Source of the DNA: Bicyclus anynana
Lineage: Eukaryota; Arthropoda; Insecta; Lepidoptera; Nymphalidae
Direction: 5' to 3'
DNA length: 64,000 bases
Assembly (NCBI RefSeq): GCF_947172395.1
Contig: NC_069099.1
Span: 9,429,740-9,493,739, forward strand
Position numbers and translations under genes: made by a program. Below, piece after piece: positions 35,401-42,652 of the stretch (within the stretch, counting starts at the first letter, position 1; each line of letters starts with the position of its first letter). Below the pieces are notes generated by a model. That model was not told the origin of the DNA, searched no databases, and saw nothing but the letters and a program-made list of their open reading frames with translations.

Positions 35401-38400
35401 CTCTTCACTTGACTATTTCACTGAATTGCACAATACGTTTGTTTTTAAAATGGCTCACTTTTCCTAAAATTATTTTATCTAATTTAAAACATGAAATACA
35501 GTCTTGCACTTCTGGTATTGTATGTATAAACATCAGAAAGTATTTCAAATAACAAAAGTAACACAACAGTAATTAAAGTTTATTGCACTAATAGATAGAA
35601 TTGCACTGAGAGTTTTATCAGTAATTTTAAATATGTACTAAACTACTAAAATTGGATATGGTTTGAAGTGTGAAATGTCGTTGTAATGTAATCAATAACA
35701 ATGTAGATATAGATTGTAAGTTTCAGCTAAAATTGGCATTGACTCTTTAATAAGTTTGAATCACTATTAGATAATAATTCCAGCACTAGTCTTCAACAAC
35801 ATAAAACATATGCATAATCCTAAATAACGTTTGCTACTAATAATGGGCTACTAATTATAGCTAATAATAATAAATCTAAAACGTAAAAAATAGAATGATT
35901 ATTACGAGGGTAATCGACAACGCATAAGTACATCTTTTCGTATTTTTATTTTATTCACAATATTTTAATTAATATATAGATAGAAATAGATTTATTTATT
36001 AGTGTCTATTGTCCTCGCATAATTTAAATTAATAAAAAAATATTAATAAATAATAATAATCCACATAATCTAGTTTATTTTCATTTCTAGCCTGAAAACG
36101 CATTTTTGTTTAAGGAATGTGACAATCTTGAATGCTTCTACACATTCGCTTGCATTTTACATTAAGGTATTCACTTAACAGGGAGCTGGATGCACTGCGT
36201 TATTAGTCGCGGTTGTTTCAAGAAAATTAGAATTAACTAGAGCTGAGAAGCACGTTCATAACTTCATGATGGACACACAACTTACTAAAAGAGTAAGTAT
36301 TTTACTGACATCAGTTCACCACATTTGTTAATCTAATTAACAGGGGGCGGGATGTACAGCATTATTAGTGACAGTTGCGTCGAGAAAGTTAGAATTAACT
36401 AGAGCGGAGAAGCACGTACATAACTTCATGATGGAAACTCAGCTCACGAAAAAGGTAAGGTAACTGTCACACTAGTGACAGACGGAGGACCTCTGAGGTA
36501 AGACGTTTGAATAGAAAGCAAGTGTAGACGACTTTTCGATACTCTTAGTTCAGGACAAATAGCTAATAGATAACTTTCTTCAATTTAACGTAGTTTGTGA
36601 AAAATATTGGTAGATAATGTTTACAATATATGTGACGACTTTTATCTTGATTACTTTTTCCAGACAAGTGAAGTACATTCTAATTTAAACTGTGAAATAA
36701 TAAAGTACATATAAACTTCAAATAGTTATCTGCCGATACTTTCCTATTAATAGCATATTTTTCGATTTATACCAAATTAATTCAATTAAAACAATATTTT
36801 TACGTATTATATACCTACGCTAACTATTTACAAATTTAACCACGCTTGTTTGCGGTTTGAAGAGTTTTTTATAATAGTTTTATATTCGGAATTTGTATTT
36901 TAGAAAATTTATTAAAACGAATGTTTTTGAAAAAATTTCAGCTAAAAAACGCAGCAGCCAATGTGTTGCGGGAAACTTGGTTAATATACAAACATACAAG
37001 ACTTGTTAAGAGAGTCCATCCGGGCCGAGTTAGAACACACCAAAGAAAGTTCTTATTAGCAATATATGCGTAAGTATTTTTTCATCATCATCATCATATC
37101 AGCCGATGGACGTCCACTGCAGGACATAGGGCTTTTGTAGGGACTTCCAAACATCACGATACTGAGCCACCTGCATCCAGCGAATCTCTGCGACTCGTTT
37201 GATGTCGTCAGTCCACCGGGTGGGGGGTCGGCCAACACTACGCTGACTAGTGCGGGGTCGCCATTCCAGCACTTTGGGACCTCAACGTCCATCGGCTCTT
37301 CGAACTATGTGCCCCGCCCATTGCTACTTCAGTTTCGCAACTCGTTGAGCTATGTCGGTGACTTTGGTTCTTCTGCGAATCTCCTCATTTCTCATTCGAT
37401 CACGCAGGGATACTCCTAACATAGCTCGTTCCATCGCCCGCTCTGTGACTCTGAGCCTTCTTATGAGGCCCATAGTTAACGACCCTTCTCGGAACCGTAG
37501 GTCATCACTGGCAACACGCACTGCGTATTTTTTATAAAACATTAAATATTTAGGGAGGATGTCTCCTCTCATATAATTAGGCGTAGAGAATAACTTGAGC
37601 GGTAATTTGACCTTGAGTATTGACTATAAACCTGCACCCAGAGTCACAAGCCTCGGACACTGCTCAAGGTCAATCAATCTACCGCAACAGGGTTTATTGA
37701 TTACATTTTTGATGGGCTGACCCAGAATATATAATAATTTATTTGTTTTGCTATCATCCACGAAGAGCCGACGAACCCATGCGACAACGACACCCAAATC
37801 CGACAAAATACTCTCTACGTACGTTTCACCACGAAACCGGAGCATCCTCAGGTCTCTACAACGTGCAATTGCAAAGTCTGACCCAAGTTTTTTTGACCTT
37901 ATGATAGGCTGTCGTCCAATAATTGTGCTTTGCCTCACATTCTGATGTCAACCCGTCTGCATAAGGCTGATAGTGATGTAAATTCTGAGTAAAATAATCT
38001 GAAGAAGGTAAAGGTATTATCATTTTAGTATAGTGTAATGTAGAGGTCATATTTATTATGACTGTCTCTATCTGTATTGTAAGCGGTGCTGAGCTCAATA
38101 GTTAATCAAAAAACTGTTAAAGACTTGAAAAGGTAATAAATTATACTAGTACTTATGCAATAACGATCCAGAATCGCAAAAATCTATAGTTCCGTCAGTA
38201 CATCCGACCGGTTAAAGGTAAAACAATGTAAATGATACAAATTTTATAACGATTGATGTTTAATATTTCAGATTACGGAAAGTTAAAATGGATCAAAGGA
38301 AACTTATGGACAACGCCAACACTATAACAGATATGGCAAAGGTAATTTCAGATTAAACTCATAATAAACATTAGCTGATGCTACTTTCATACACAAACCC

Positions 38401-41400
38401 ATTTAGTTCCTTAGCTAGCACAAATGGTATAAAAATACATGTATAACTCTGTTAGGCTAAAAAAATAAATAAGCATGCCCAATTCCATTCGCTGTGAACT
38501 TAGGTATTGATTGTCTATGACATGGAAATCGTAAGTATTTTATAGATCGTGGTAGATAAACATACGTATTGCAAAACTCAATTCAGCCCCTTTTTTTGAC
38601 CGACTTCAAAAAAAGAGGTACCATAAACCATAAAACATAAAACCATAAACATAGGAATGTGACACATTGTAGTTGGAGAATTGTAATTGCGGATTTGTGC
38701 ATTTGCAGTAATCTATGACAATATTTTATTTTCCTTTCAAATATTAGGCCGAAGCAGTAGTTATTTTAGTTGAACATCAATTGCCAGACTTCTGTAGTTT
38801 TTGACTTTTATTATACAATATTGATATTTTTTGAAAAAAAAAAAAGGTTCTAATGTAATAATGCTCACTCGAAATTAATTTATGATAAGAGATGATGAGA
38901 AGACGTGGCAAAAACAGTTGATTTCTTACTTTTTACTGTGTACTGCTTTACTGTTTTTGCCATGTCTTCTCCAAATGTGGAGAAGACGTGGCAAAAACAG
39001 TTAATTTCTTACTGTTTACTGTGTACTGATTTCTGTTTTTGCCATGTCTTCTCCAAATGTGGAGAAGACGTGGCAAAAACAGTTAATTTCTTACTGTTTA
39101 CTGTGTACTGCTTTACTGTTTTTGCCATGTCTTCTCCAAATGTGGAAAAGACGTGGCAAAAACAGTTGATTGCTACTGCTTGATTCTAGACAAATCATCA
39201 TTACGATCTGTCTAGATTCAAGCAGTAGCAATGTTTTTTTCTATAAGGATGTCAATTATAGACAATAATAGAGTCACTCACTACAAATTCACAAACTAGA
39301 GTGTCAACTTGTAGCGAACGACTCTATAAAAGAGATCTCAATACAACAAAAAAAAATTCTATTAATATTCTATTTAATTCAAACTTAGAATGTTATATTT
39401 TTTAAAAAGTATTTATTGTATACAAAAATGAAGATTATGCCACTTCATTTATAATAATCGATTTACGGTTTCTATGTCATATACTTGCCTAAAATAACAA
39501 CCATGTAGTCACAAAATATCGACAGCTTAAGCATTAGAGTGCATGTTATAGATAAATACAATATTTTTTCGTCAAAAACTAAAACCAAGAAATAACAAGC
39601 GCTAATTTATACATTCATATAGGTACACAAACATACACCTAAAAGGGTTTCTTCTTCTATGGCATTCGAATACATGTAATATTGATTTTAGATGTAAACG
39701 CTTAGGATTTCAAAACTTAATTGGAAACTTACAATATTGTTTTTTTTTATATAATAGTTCCTGACATTCCAATGGAAACGGTTAAACAAGCTAGTAGATA
39801 AAAAATAAAAAATCAACAATAAACAAAGTAGTAGATCGAAAACTCACCAATAGAACTATTAAGTTAATTTAAATATAAAAAAAACCCTGCTGCTTAGAAC
39901 TAAATTAAGAAAGTGAACTAGAATGACAAAAATTAAATGTCAAGAATTATTATTTGCAGACAAGTTGTACATAGATAACAAACGTAACGCTGGTGACTTA
40001 TATCCTCGAATTTTCGTGTCTCCACCAACAACGAGCAACGAGATAATCTCGTGAAGAGAAATAGACAATTTTCGACCAATTGCGGTGCAACCGGAAATAC
40101 TGCTATCTCTATAATTGCGTTGGTACAAAAGATATGGGATTGGGGACAACTTCAACGCCATTGAACGAAATTATTTTGTAAAATATTTTATAAAGTACAC
40201 TTGACTACTTTTTTATTTGATGTTATGATGATATATAATAACAGAGACTAAATAACCCACCGAGTTCTATTTCACCACCTGTGTTGCTAACACGCGACCA
40301 GTAAAAAAAATAGACAAAATTTCGTCCAATGGCATCGGAGTTACTCCACTTCCATCACTTGCGTATCAACACATTACAGTTAAAAAACATTGTTGAAGAC
40401 ACCCTTGATATGTCTACTTAAAAAAACAACTCTTTTCTGACAAAAAATATAACACTTTACAAATACTTATGACTAGTACCAACAGTGTGTAATGAGCTGC
40501 AATGCGATTGATAGTAGGACCCCTTTCTATTGCAGACACAAAACACGGTGTACGAGATTGTGTCGGACATGAGCACGAGGCAGGACACCATAGAAGAAAG
40601 ACTTACTAGTTTAGAAGAAAAATTAACTTCCTTACAGGTGATTATTCACTTTGCCTTAATACAGAACAAACGGCACTTATAGTAGGGGAGCCGAAGAGGA
40701 GATTTTTGCAGTTACTCGAGCGAGGCAGTTGAACTTAGGAGACTACTCTACCTTGCACGTTGGTGAGTACGTCCACCAAGTATGAGCTCTTATGGTGGGT
40801 ACGTTTAGGAAACCAAAAAAACTAAGTAACTTCAAAAAACCTAGCCAGCAAGTCAGATAAGCATAAAGTGGACTACTTGATAGCTAAAAGGTATACATTT
40901 CGAAAATCTAACGATTTGACCGTAACTCAAAGGAATGGGAGGGTTTCAAAGTTACAAAATAAAACCCTTATATTTCAGTATCCGAGACGATACTGAAATA
41001 TAAGGGTTTTATTTTGTAAAATCACACAAGCGCGGTTAATTTTATTTTATATTAAGGAAATAATCGCTAATATTTTCTAATAATTCCAGTTCAAGCCGAA
41101 GTAATCAGAATTGCCTTTAAAGTCTGCAGTTTTTTTTCTACTGCTCGAAGCGAAAAAAGTATAATCATTTATATTTCCCATCATCTAATCTACCAAATGT
41201 TCCCATGAAGCTTTAGTAACTGCAAATTTAGTATCCCGGGCTCCCCTACTATAGTTACGCTGCGCATAAGCGGATTACTTCTTATATCCATGTGCCTTAC
41301 TTTACCTCATTTTTAACACGGTTGAGTTTATCAGTCCATGCTCCTACCATTGGTAATTACGGTAGCCAATTATGGAGTTTGGACCTTGGAGGGTTAAGAT

Positions 41401-42652
41401 TAAAAAAAAAGCTTTATTCTAAGACGGTTCAGTGTCTTGACATTTGATACCATTGACGGCTTTCACAGTTCAAACTCCGTGCTACCCTACTCCCCTATGA
41501 GTACTTTAATAATATGTTAAGATATTAGTTTAATAATAATTGAGTAACATGATACAGGAACAAGTGAACAATCTGCCTGATGTGATGGCGAGGTGTTTAC
41601 AACAGTGCTGGGAGCGGGCCGAGCAGAAACGGAACTTCCTCCATCCGGACACTGCGGCTGCGCCCACGCCGCCTGCATCTACTATATCTTCATATTCTAG
41701 GTATTTTCATATTTTTACTGGCTACAAACAGTACTGTGGTTCTGCCATATAAATTTCTTTAAAAATATGAGGTGTGGGCACTGACCTCTTATAATAAAAG
41801 GACGTACAATCATGTAGAAAATATCACTTTGGCGAATTTTGCTTTGAGTTTTAGAATTATTGGTAAAGAAAATTATACCTAAAGGCCTTTAAATATAGTT
41901 AAATTCAATAAAATTCCAAATTCAGAGCAAATTATGTTGTCAAAGTTGAATTTGCGAATGCGACTACTTGAATTAAGTGCCAAGAAGTTGTTTTGGCACT
42001 CATTAAGTGGGGACGTTTTTTGGTCGGTGATTGTGCATCCACTTTTTATTAGGAGATCAATGGGTGTGAGTTTAAAAAGGTGAAAAAATCTTTACGAATT
42101 TAGTGTTCTCATACCTATCAAATATACAAAAAAAATCATTAATCTTATTAAGCCATTTCGGAGCAGTGCATCTGTCACACGACTGTTTTCTTTCATACCA
42201 AATCGAAGGTGGGAAGTTGGTAGCCTCAGCAAGAACGTTGAGGCGTTAGTTTCCATCGTTATTATCAACATCTAATTATGATCGTCACAGATCATCAGAT
42301 TATCATCTTAAGACCAAAAATTGATGCGTAATAGTCAAGCGCAACCTAATCTTTTATGGAAAATGGCCGCCTTCATTTTGAATGGGCTCAGTAGTTTGAG
42401 TCAGCTCTGTAGTGTGCCATAGTTGTTAATGATGTAGGTATATTTGAATATTTTTTTACCCGACTGCGTTTCTAATTTGTGATTTTATCAATTTCCAGAA
42501 CATTAGCAACAACAACGCATCCATGGCCGGCGAGCCCGGTGCTGCAGTCGGCGGCGAGGACTCACTCAGCCCCCGAGAGTACGAGCGCGCCTCCCGCGGC
42601 GCAGGCCTCGAGCCCCGCGCCTCACTCCTCACGGCCTCCCCTACCCAGCTGA
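14244..42652 (+). CDS. SK: SK channel gene, small-conductance Ca2+-activated K+ channel (spliced, 5' incomplete)
   Basis: Plasma-membrane potassium channel opened by calcium through bound calmodulin; SK channels shape after-hyperpolarisation and firing. Coding segments seen: 14244-14446, 28259-28388, 29003-29098, 29721-29894, 32112-32254, 32605-32709, then 33959-34094 or 34536-34671, then 36182-36292 or 36344-36454, then 36942-37069, 38272-38341, 40536-40637, 41558-41700, 42499-42652. Each is bounded by AG and GT, and phases match through all 13, giving 564 codons plus TGA. The order is pre-S1, S1-S6 with a K+ filter, the calmodulin-binding domain (RKLELTRAEKHVHNFMM) and a C-terminal coiled coil. 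The family assignment comes from recognising the protein sequence. The start codon is not in the first segment, so upstream exon(s) are missing. ATG at 14283 could serve a short form. Confidence 0.95.
14407..15580 (+). repeat. Tandem array built from the SK exon 3' edge and its donor
   Basis: The motif gcgaaacacaaa at the end of the SK exon (14418) recurs, sometimes altered, near 14537, 14692, 14865, 15026, 15188, 15349 and 15519. Spacings are about 119, 155, 173, 161, 162, 161 and 170. Each unit repeats the last roughly 30 nt of the exon, the donor (gatatag|gtaac) and about 130 nt of intron (ttacaataattttaa, cgaggaaatgag, aaagacgtagtgt, ctcgtcatgtcg). Copies at 14721, 14887, 15048 and 15370 keep a GTAAC donor, and the copy at 14557 has GTAGTG. 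Two copies have lost it. No acceptor or open frame accompanies the copies. Confidence 0.92.
14521..14536 (+). repeat. G16 homopolymer
   Basis: Sixteen consecutive G inside the first downstream unit of the array, 75 nt after the SK donor. On the transcribed strand it could form a G-quadruplex. Length is probably polymorphic. Confidence 0.9.
16088..16247 (-). mobile_element. SINE family A, head half
   Basis: Minus-strand copy with gagccgtgatagcccaggcg, the B-box region gggttcgaatcc, and the aattaaatgtcacgtgtccc block. Truncated before the 3' half. Confidence 0.8.
16678..16975 (+). mobile_element. SINE family A
   Basis: Starts gctgtgatagcccagcgaat with B-box-like gttcgaatccaa, and ends in tgaaaattatgatgatgata. 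Internal parts are diverged. Confidence 0.75.
17668..17878 (+). mobile_element. Helitron-like repeat, CTAG end
   Basis: taataatataaatgagaaag, accactgaaccgatttagat, atactttttatcccgaaaaa, and end acaaagtcgcgggcgtccac followed by TAGT. Confidence 0.6.
18845..19105 (+). pseudogene. RTE-like LINE 3' fragment
   Basis: Plus-strand translation gives FALKATWK, a stop, then DRWTVRITKWPGPKGLQGRG and RPRYRWVDDI, a second stop, and KWLHLEEAFTVKGS. It parallels the C-terminus of the 7.9-kb element (RWTYKVTLWRGPQGKRGRGR...LEEAFTHSG) and is inactivated by stops and a short deletion. It lies in the large SK intron. Confidence 0.8.
20386..20585 (+). mobile_element. Helitron-like repeat
   Basis: atactaatattataaagctg, ctcaggaactactggtccga, tagatagcccttttatcgag, gaaaccaagcggcgtcactt. 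The minus-strand counterparts are at 25714-25912 and 49837-49960. Confidence 0.55.
21566..21966 (-). mobile_element. Helitron-like repeat, well preserved
   Basis: Plus view starts gactagcggacgcccgcgac and ends acgtttataatattagtaag. It has two copies of the ttttccgggataaaaagtag-type block. The sequence around 21617-21649 (aaaagtagcctatg, loop aaca, reverse complement) forms a 14-bp hairpin. Confidence 0.65.
23270..23572 (+). mobile_element. SINE family A
   Basis: The tRNA-like head is eroded (ttagtggatatgacctctgc, B-box tttcaaaccc). The body and tail are complete and end gggttgataatgatgatg. Confidence 0.82.
24604..24912 (+). mobile_element. SINE family A, well preserved
   Basis: gagccgtgatagcccagtgg, B-box gggttcgaatccgg, complete body and ATG-type tail. 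Among the best copies in the window, in the large SK intron. Confidence 0.87.
25400..25710 (-). mobile_element. SINE-like element, family D
   Basis: Minus strand has tRNA-like ggtcctgggtttgacttcta and gagaatttttactgaaaatt (plus sense), and cacgctgcttcaatgcgggt at the far end. Related pieces are at 53545-53800 (minus) and 58540-58640 (plus). Confidence 0.55.
25714..25912 (-). mobile_element. Helitron-like repeat
   Basis: Plus view starts actagctgacgccgcgcggt and ends ttttataatattagtataaa. It has gggctatctaacactgaaag, the mirror of 20386-20585. Confidence 0.6.
26949..26992. repeat. Perfect 20-bp hairpin in SK intron
   Basis: cttattatcactttagttat, loop cgta, exact reverse complement. Confidence 0.92.
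27066..27101. repeat. Perfect 16-bp hairpin in SK intron
   Basis: aagtgactttattaat, loop tcct, exact reverse complement. It is extended with one mismatch on the outer side and lies 74 nt after the previous hairpin. Confidence 0.9.
27700..27895 (-). pseudogene. Chimeric LINE/SINE fragment
   Basis: On the minus strand, 27890-27822 encodes AMLGLSLKDKIRNEELCRRT, the C-terminal region of a LINE reverse transcriptase like that at 37.4 kb. It runs directly into the ACGTACCGCCAAGC block of SINE family B (about 27800-27765). A nested or recombined remnant in an SK intron. Confidence 0.65.
28259..28388 (+). CDS. SK: SK exon: pre-S1 and S1
   Basis: Acceptor cattccag and donor AAG|gtaaga. The first G completes Arg, so the junction reads NIGYR-LGRRKALFEKRKR. 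It encodes the basic LGRRKALFEKRKRISDYAL stretch followed by a hydrophobic S1 (VMGMFGIIIMVIENELSS). It is preceded by a 13.8-kb intron, the largest visible in the gene. Confidence 0.95.
29003..29098 (+). CDS. SK: SK exon: S2
   Basis: Ninety-six nucleotides, 32 codons, phase 0 at both ends. Acceptor attacag, donor CAG|gtatgg. It encodes ASIYSQAFKTLISMS followed by the hydrophobic S2 TVILLGLIVAYHALEVQ, in the expected order between S1 and S3. Confidence 0.95.
29721..29894 (+). CDS. SK: SK exon: S2-S3 linker and S3
   Basis: Acceptor cattccag, donor GTT|gtaagt, 58 codons, phase 0. It encodes LFMIDNCADDWRIAMTWQR, S3 (IAQIALELAICAVHPIPG) and the extracellular stretch EYTFTWTTKLANKGG. A Helitron-like fragment starts about 25 nt into the following intron. 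Confidence 0.95.
29918..30075 (-). mobile_element. Helitron-like repeat in SK intron
   Basis: taacgccccgcggtgttatc, tttttccgggataaaaattc, cagctaattcggttcagtaa, gcgtgaaagagtaacaaaca. Starts about 25 nt after the donor of the S3 exon. Confidence 0.6.
31036..31400 (-). mobile_element. Helitron-like repeat in SK intron
   Basis: aaactagcggacgcccgcga to gcgtttataatattagtagg, closely matching 21566-21966, again with two ttttcgggataaaaagtag-type blocks. Confidence 0.65.
32112..32254 (+). CDS. SK: SK exon: S4 and S4-S5 linker
   Basis: Acceptor gtttcag, donor AG|gtaagg, 47 codons plus two bases. It encodes VPYDVTLSLPMFFRLYLICR followed by VMLLHSKLFTDASSRSIG and ALNRINFNTR. S4 carries few positive charges (FRLYLICR), as expected for a calcium-gated rather than voltage-gated channel. 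In SK channels calmodulin contacts the S4-S5 linker, here SKLFTDASSRSIGALNR. Confidence 0.95.
32605..32709 (+). CDS. SK: SK exon: S5
   Basis: Acceptor tttacag; the donor AG|gttggt is weaker than consensus. The peptide is FVLKTLMTICPG, then S5 (TVLLVFMVSLWIIASWTL) and RQCER. It leaves two bases, so it can splice only to exons starting with one completing base. Both downstream pore exons satisfy this. Confidence 0.94.
33959..34094 (+). CDS. SK: SK pore exon, version a (GYGD filter)
   Basis: 136 nt: one base completing Arg plus 45 codons. Acceptor ggctcacag, donor GTG|gtatgt. It encodes FHDEDHANLLNSMWLTAITF and the filter CVGYGDIVPNTYCGRG, then the start of S6. It is a near-duplicate of 34536-34671, with the same length and phase and 11 of 45 residues different. 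It carries the canonical potassium filter GYG. Confidence 0.95.
34536..34671 (+). CDS. SK: SK pore exon, version b (GFGD filter)
   Basis: 136 nt, same phase as version a. Acceptor ttattttcaaaag (AAG, weak); donor ATG|gtaagt (strong). It encodes FHDEEHANLLNAMWLIAITF and SVGFGDIVPNTYCGRG, then GIAVSTGIM. The filter tyrosine is phenylalanine. GFG filters function in some other K+ channels (ERG/EAG, second loop of several K2P), so this is probably a working alternative. It lacks stops and keeps the pore helix and outer vestibule residues, arguing against a decaying copy. Confidence 0.93.
36182..36292 (+). CDS. SK: SK S6/proximal calmodulin-binding exon, version a
   Basis: 111 nt, 37 codons, phase 0. 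Acceptor cacttaacag, donor AGA|gtaagt. It encodes GAGCTALLVAVVSRKLELTR followed by AEKHVHNFMMDTQLTKR: the cytoplasmic half of S6 that forms the gate and the first helix of the calmodulin-binding domain. Its twin begins 51 nt after it ends. Confidence 0.95.
36344..36454 (+). CDS. SK: SK S6/proximal calmodulin-binding exon, version b
   Basis: 111 nt, phase 0. Acceptor taattaacag, donor AAG|gtaagg. It encodes GAGCTALLVTVASRKLELTR and AEKHVHNFMMETQLTKK. Four residues differ from version a: A to T and V to A in S6, D to E and R to K in the linker. Synonymous codon differences are more numerous than amino-acid ones, which suggests an old duplication under constraint. Confidence 0.94.
36942..37069 (+). 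CDS. SK: SK exon: calmodulin-binding domain core
   Basis: Acceptor atttcag, donor GC|gtaagt, 42 codons plus two bases. It encodes LKNAAANVLRETWLIYKHTR and LVKRVHPGRVRTHQRKFLLA. The KNAAANVLRETWLIYK helix is the hallmark calmodulin-binding segment of SK channels. A minus-strand LINE fragment lies directly in the next intron. Confidence 0.95.
37082..37570 (-). pseudogene. RTE-type LINE 3' fragment in SK intron
   Basis: Minus-strand frame with LIRRLRVTERAMERAMLGVS followed by LRDRMRNEEIRRRTKVTDIA. Then come a stop where Trp is expected (KLK*QWAGH), a frameshift, and WTDDIK...DRDVWKSLQK, ending in TGATGATGATGA repeats at 37082-37095. It is antisense to SK and starts 13 nt after an SK donor. Confidence 0.85.
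37695..37885 (-). repeat. Solo Penelope-type terminal repeat in SK intron
   Basis: The reverse strand carries cctgaggatgctccggtttc, then gtggtgaaacgtacgtagag, gcatgggttcgtcgg and atgatagcaaaacaaataaa, matching the 61.0-kb arm with scattered changes. No internal coding part remains. The stem I pairing of the putative ribozyme is lost here. Confidence 0.8.
38272..38341 (+). CDS. SK: SK exon: distal calmodulin-binding helix
   Basis: Seventy nucleotides: one base completing Ala, then 23 codons. Acceptor atttcag, donor AAG|gtaatt. It encodes LRKVKMDQRKLMDNANTITD followed by MAK, matching the second helix of the domain in vertebrate SK proteins (RSVKMEQRKL type). Confidence 0.94.
38897..39166 (+). 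repeat. Tandem array of about 82-bp hairpin units in SK intron
   Basis: Units start at 38897, 38980, 39062 and 39145 (spacing 83, 82, 83). Each complete unit opens with gagaagacgtggcaaaaaca and closes with ctgtttttgccatgtcttct, its near reverse complement, so each folds on itself. The fourth is cut short by another inverted repeat (39169-39232). Confidence 0.9.
39169..39232. repeat. Imperfect 28-bp inverted repeat capping the hairpin array
   Basis: attgctactgcttgattcta... at 39169-39196 pairs with 39205-39232 at 26 of 28 positions, loop of 8 nt. Confidence 0.88.
40536..40637 (+). CDS. SK: SK exon: C-terminal coiled coil
   Basis: Acceptor attgcag, donor CAG|gtgatt, 34 codons. It encodes TQNTVYEIVSDMSTRQDTIE followed by ERLTSLEEKLTSLQ. 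The Leu/Ile spacing in ERLTSLEEKL fits a heptad coiled coil, as known after the calmodulin-binding domain of SK subunits. Confidence 0.94.
40678..41253 (+). mobile_element. MITE-like element with TIRs, in SK intron
   Basis: Terminal inverted repeats tatagtaggggagcc and ggctcccctactata. Contains ttactcgagcgaggcagttg and gtcagataagcataaagtgg. A second, more decayed copy is at 48029-48532. No transposase. Confidence 0.8.
40952..41019. repeat. Perfect 31-bp hairpin inside a MITE
   Basis: Arms 40952-40982 and 40989-41019 are exact reverse complements (core aaaacccttatatttcagta) around loop cgagac. The second copy of the host MITE (48.0 kb) lacks it. Confidence 0.92.
41558..41700 (+). CDS. SK: SK exon: C-terminal cytoplasmic segment
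   Basis: Acceptor tgatacag, donor AG|gtattt, 47 codons plus two bases. It begins EQVNNLPDVMARCLQQCWER, continues AEQKRNFLHPD and ends in an Ala/Pro/Thr/Ser-rich tract. Phase matches the previous and following exons. Confidence 0.9.
42499..42652 (+). CDS. SK: SK terminal coding exon, Pro/Ala/Ser-rich tail and stop
   Basis: Acceptor atttccag; the first A completes Arg. It then reads TLATTTHPWPASPVLQSAAR and a Pro/Ala/Ser/His-rich tail ending PPLPS, TGA at 42650-42652. It is strongly GC-rich like the first exon. A different frame is also open (42523-42801), but the splice phase selects this one. Confidence 0.85.

Noticed and set aside
38905..39183. 92-codon frame with internal peptide repeats
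   Set aside because: Product of the 82-83-bp tandem hairpin array in an SK intron; the splice structure of SK excludes it.
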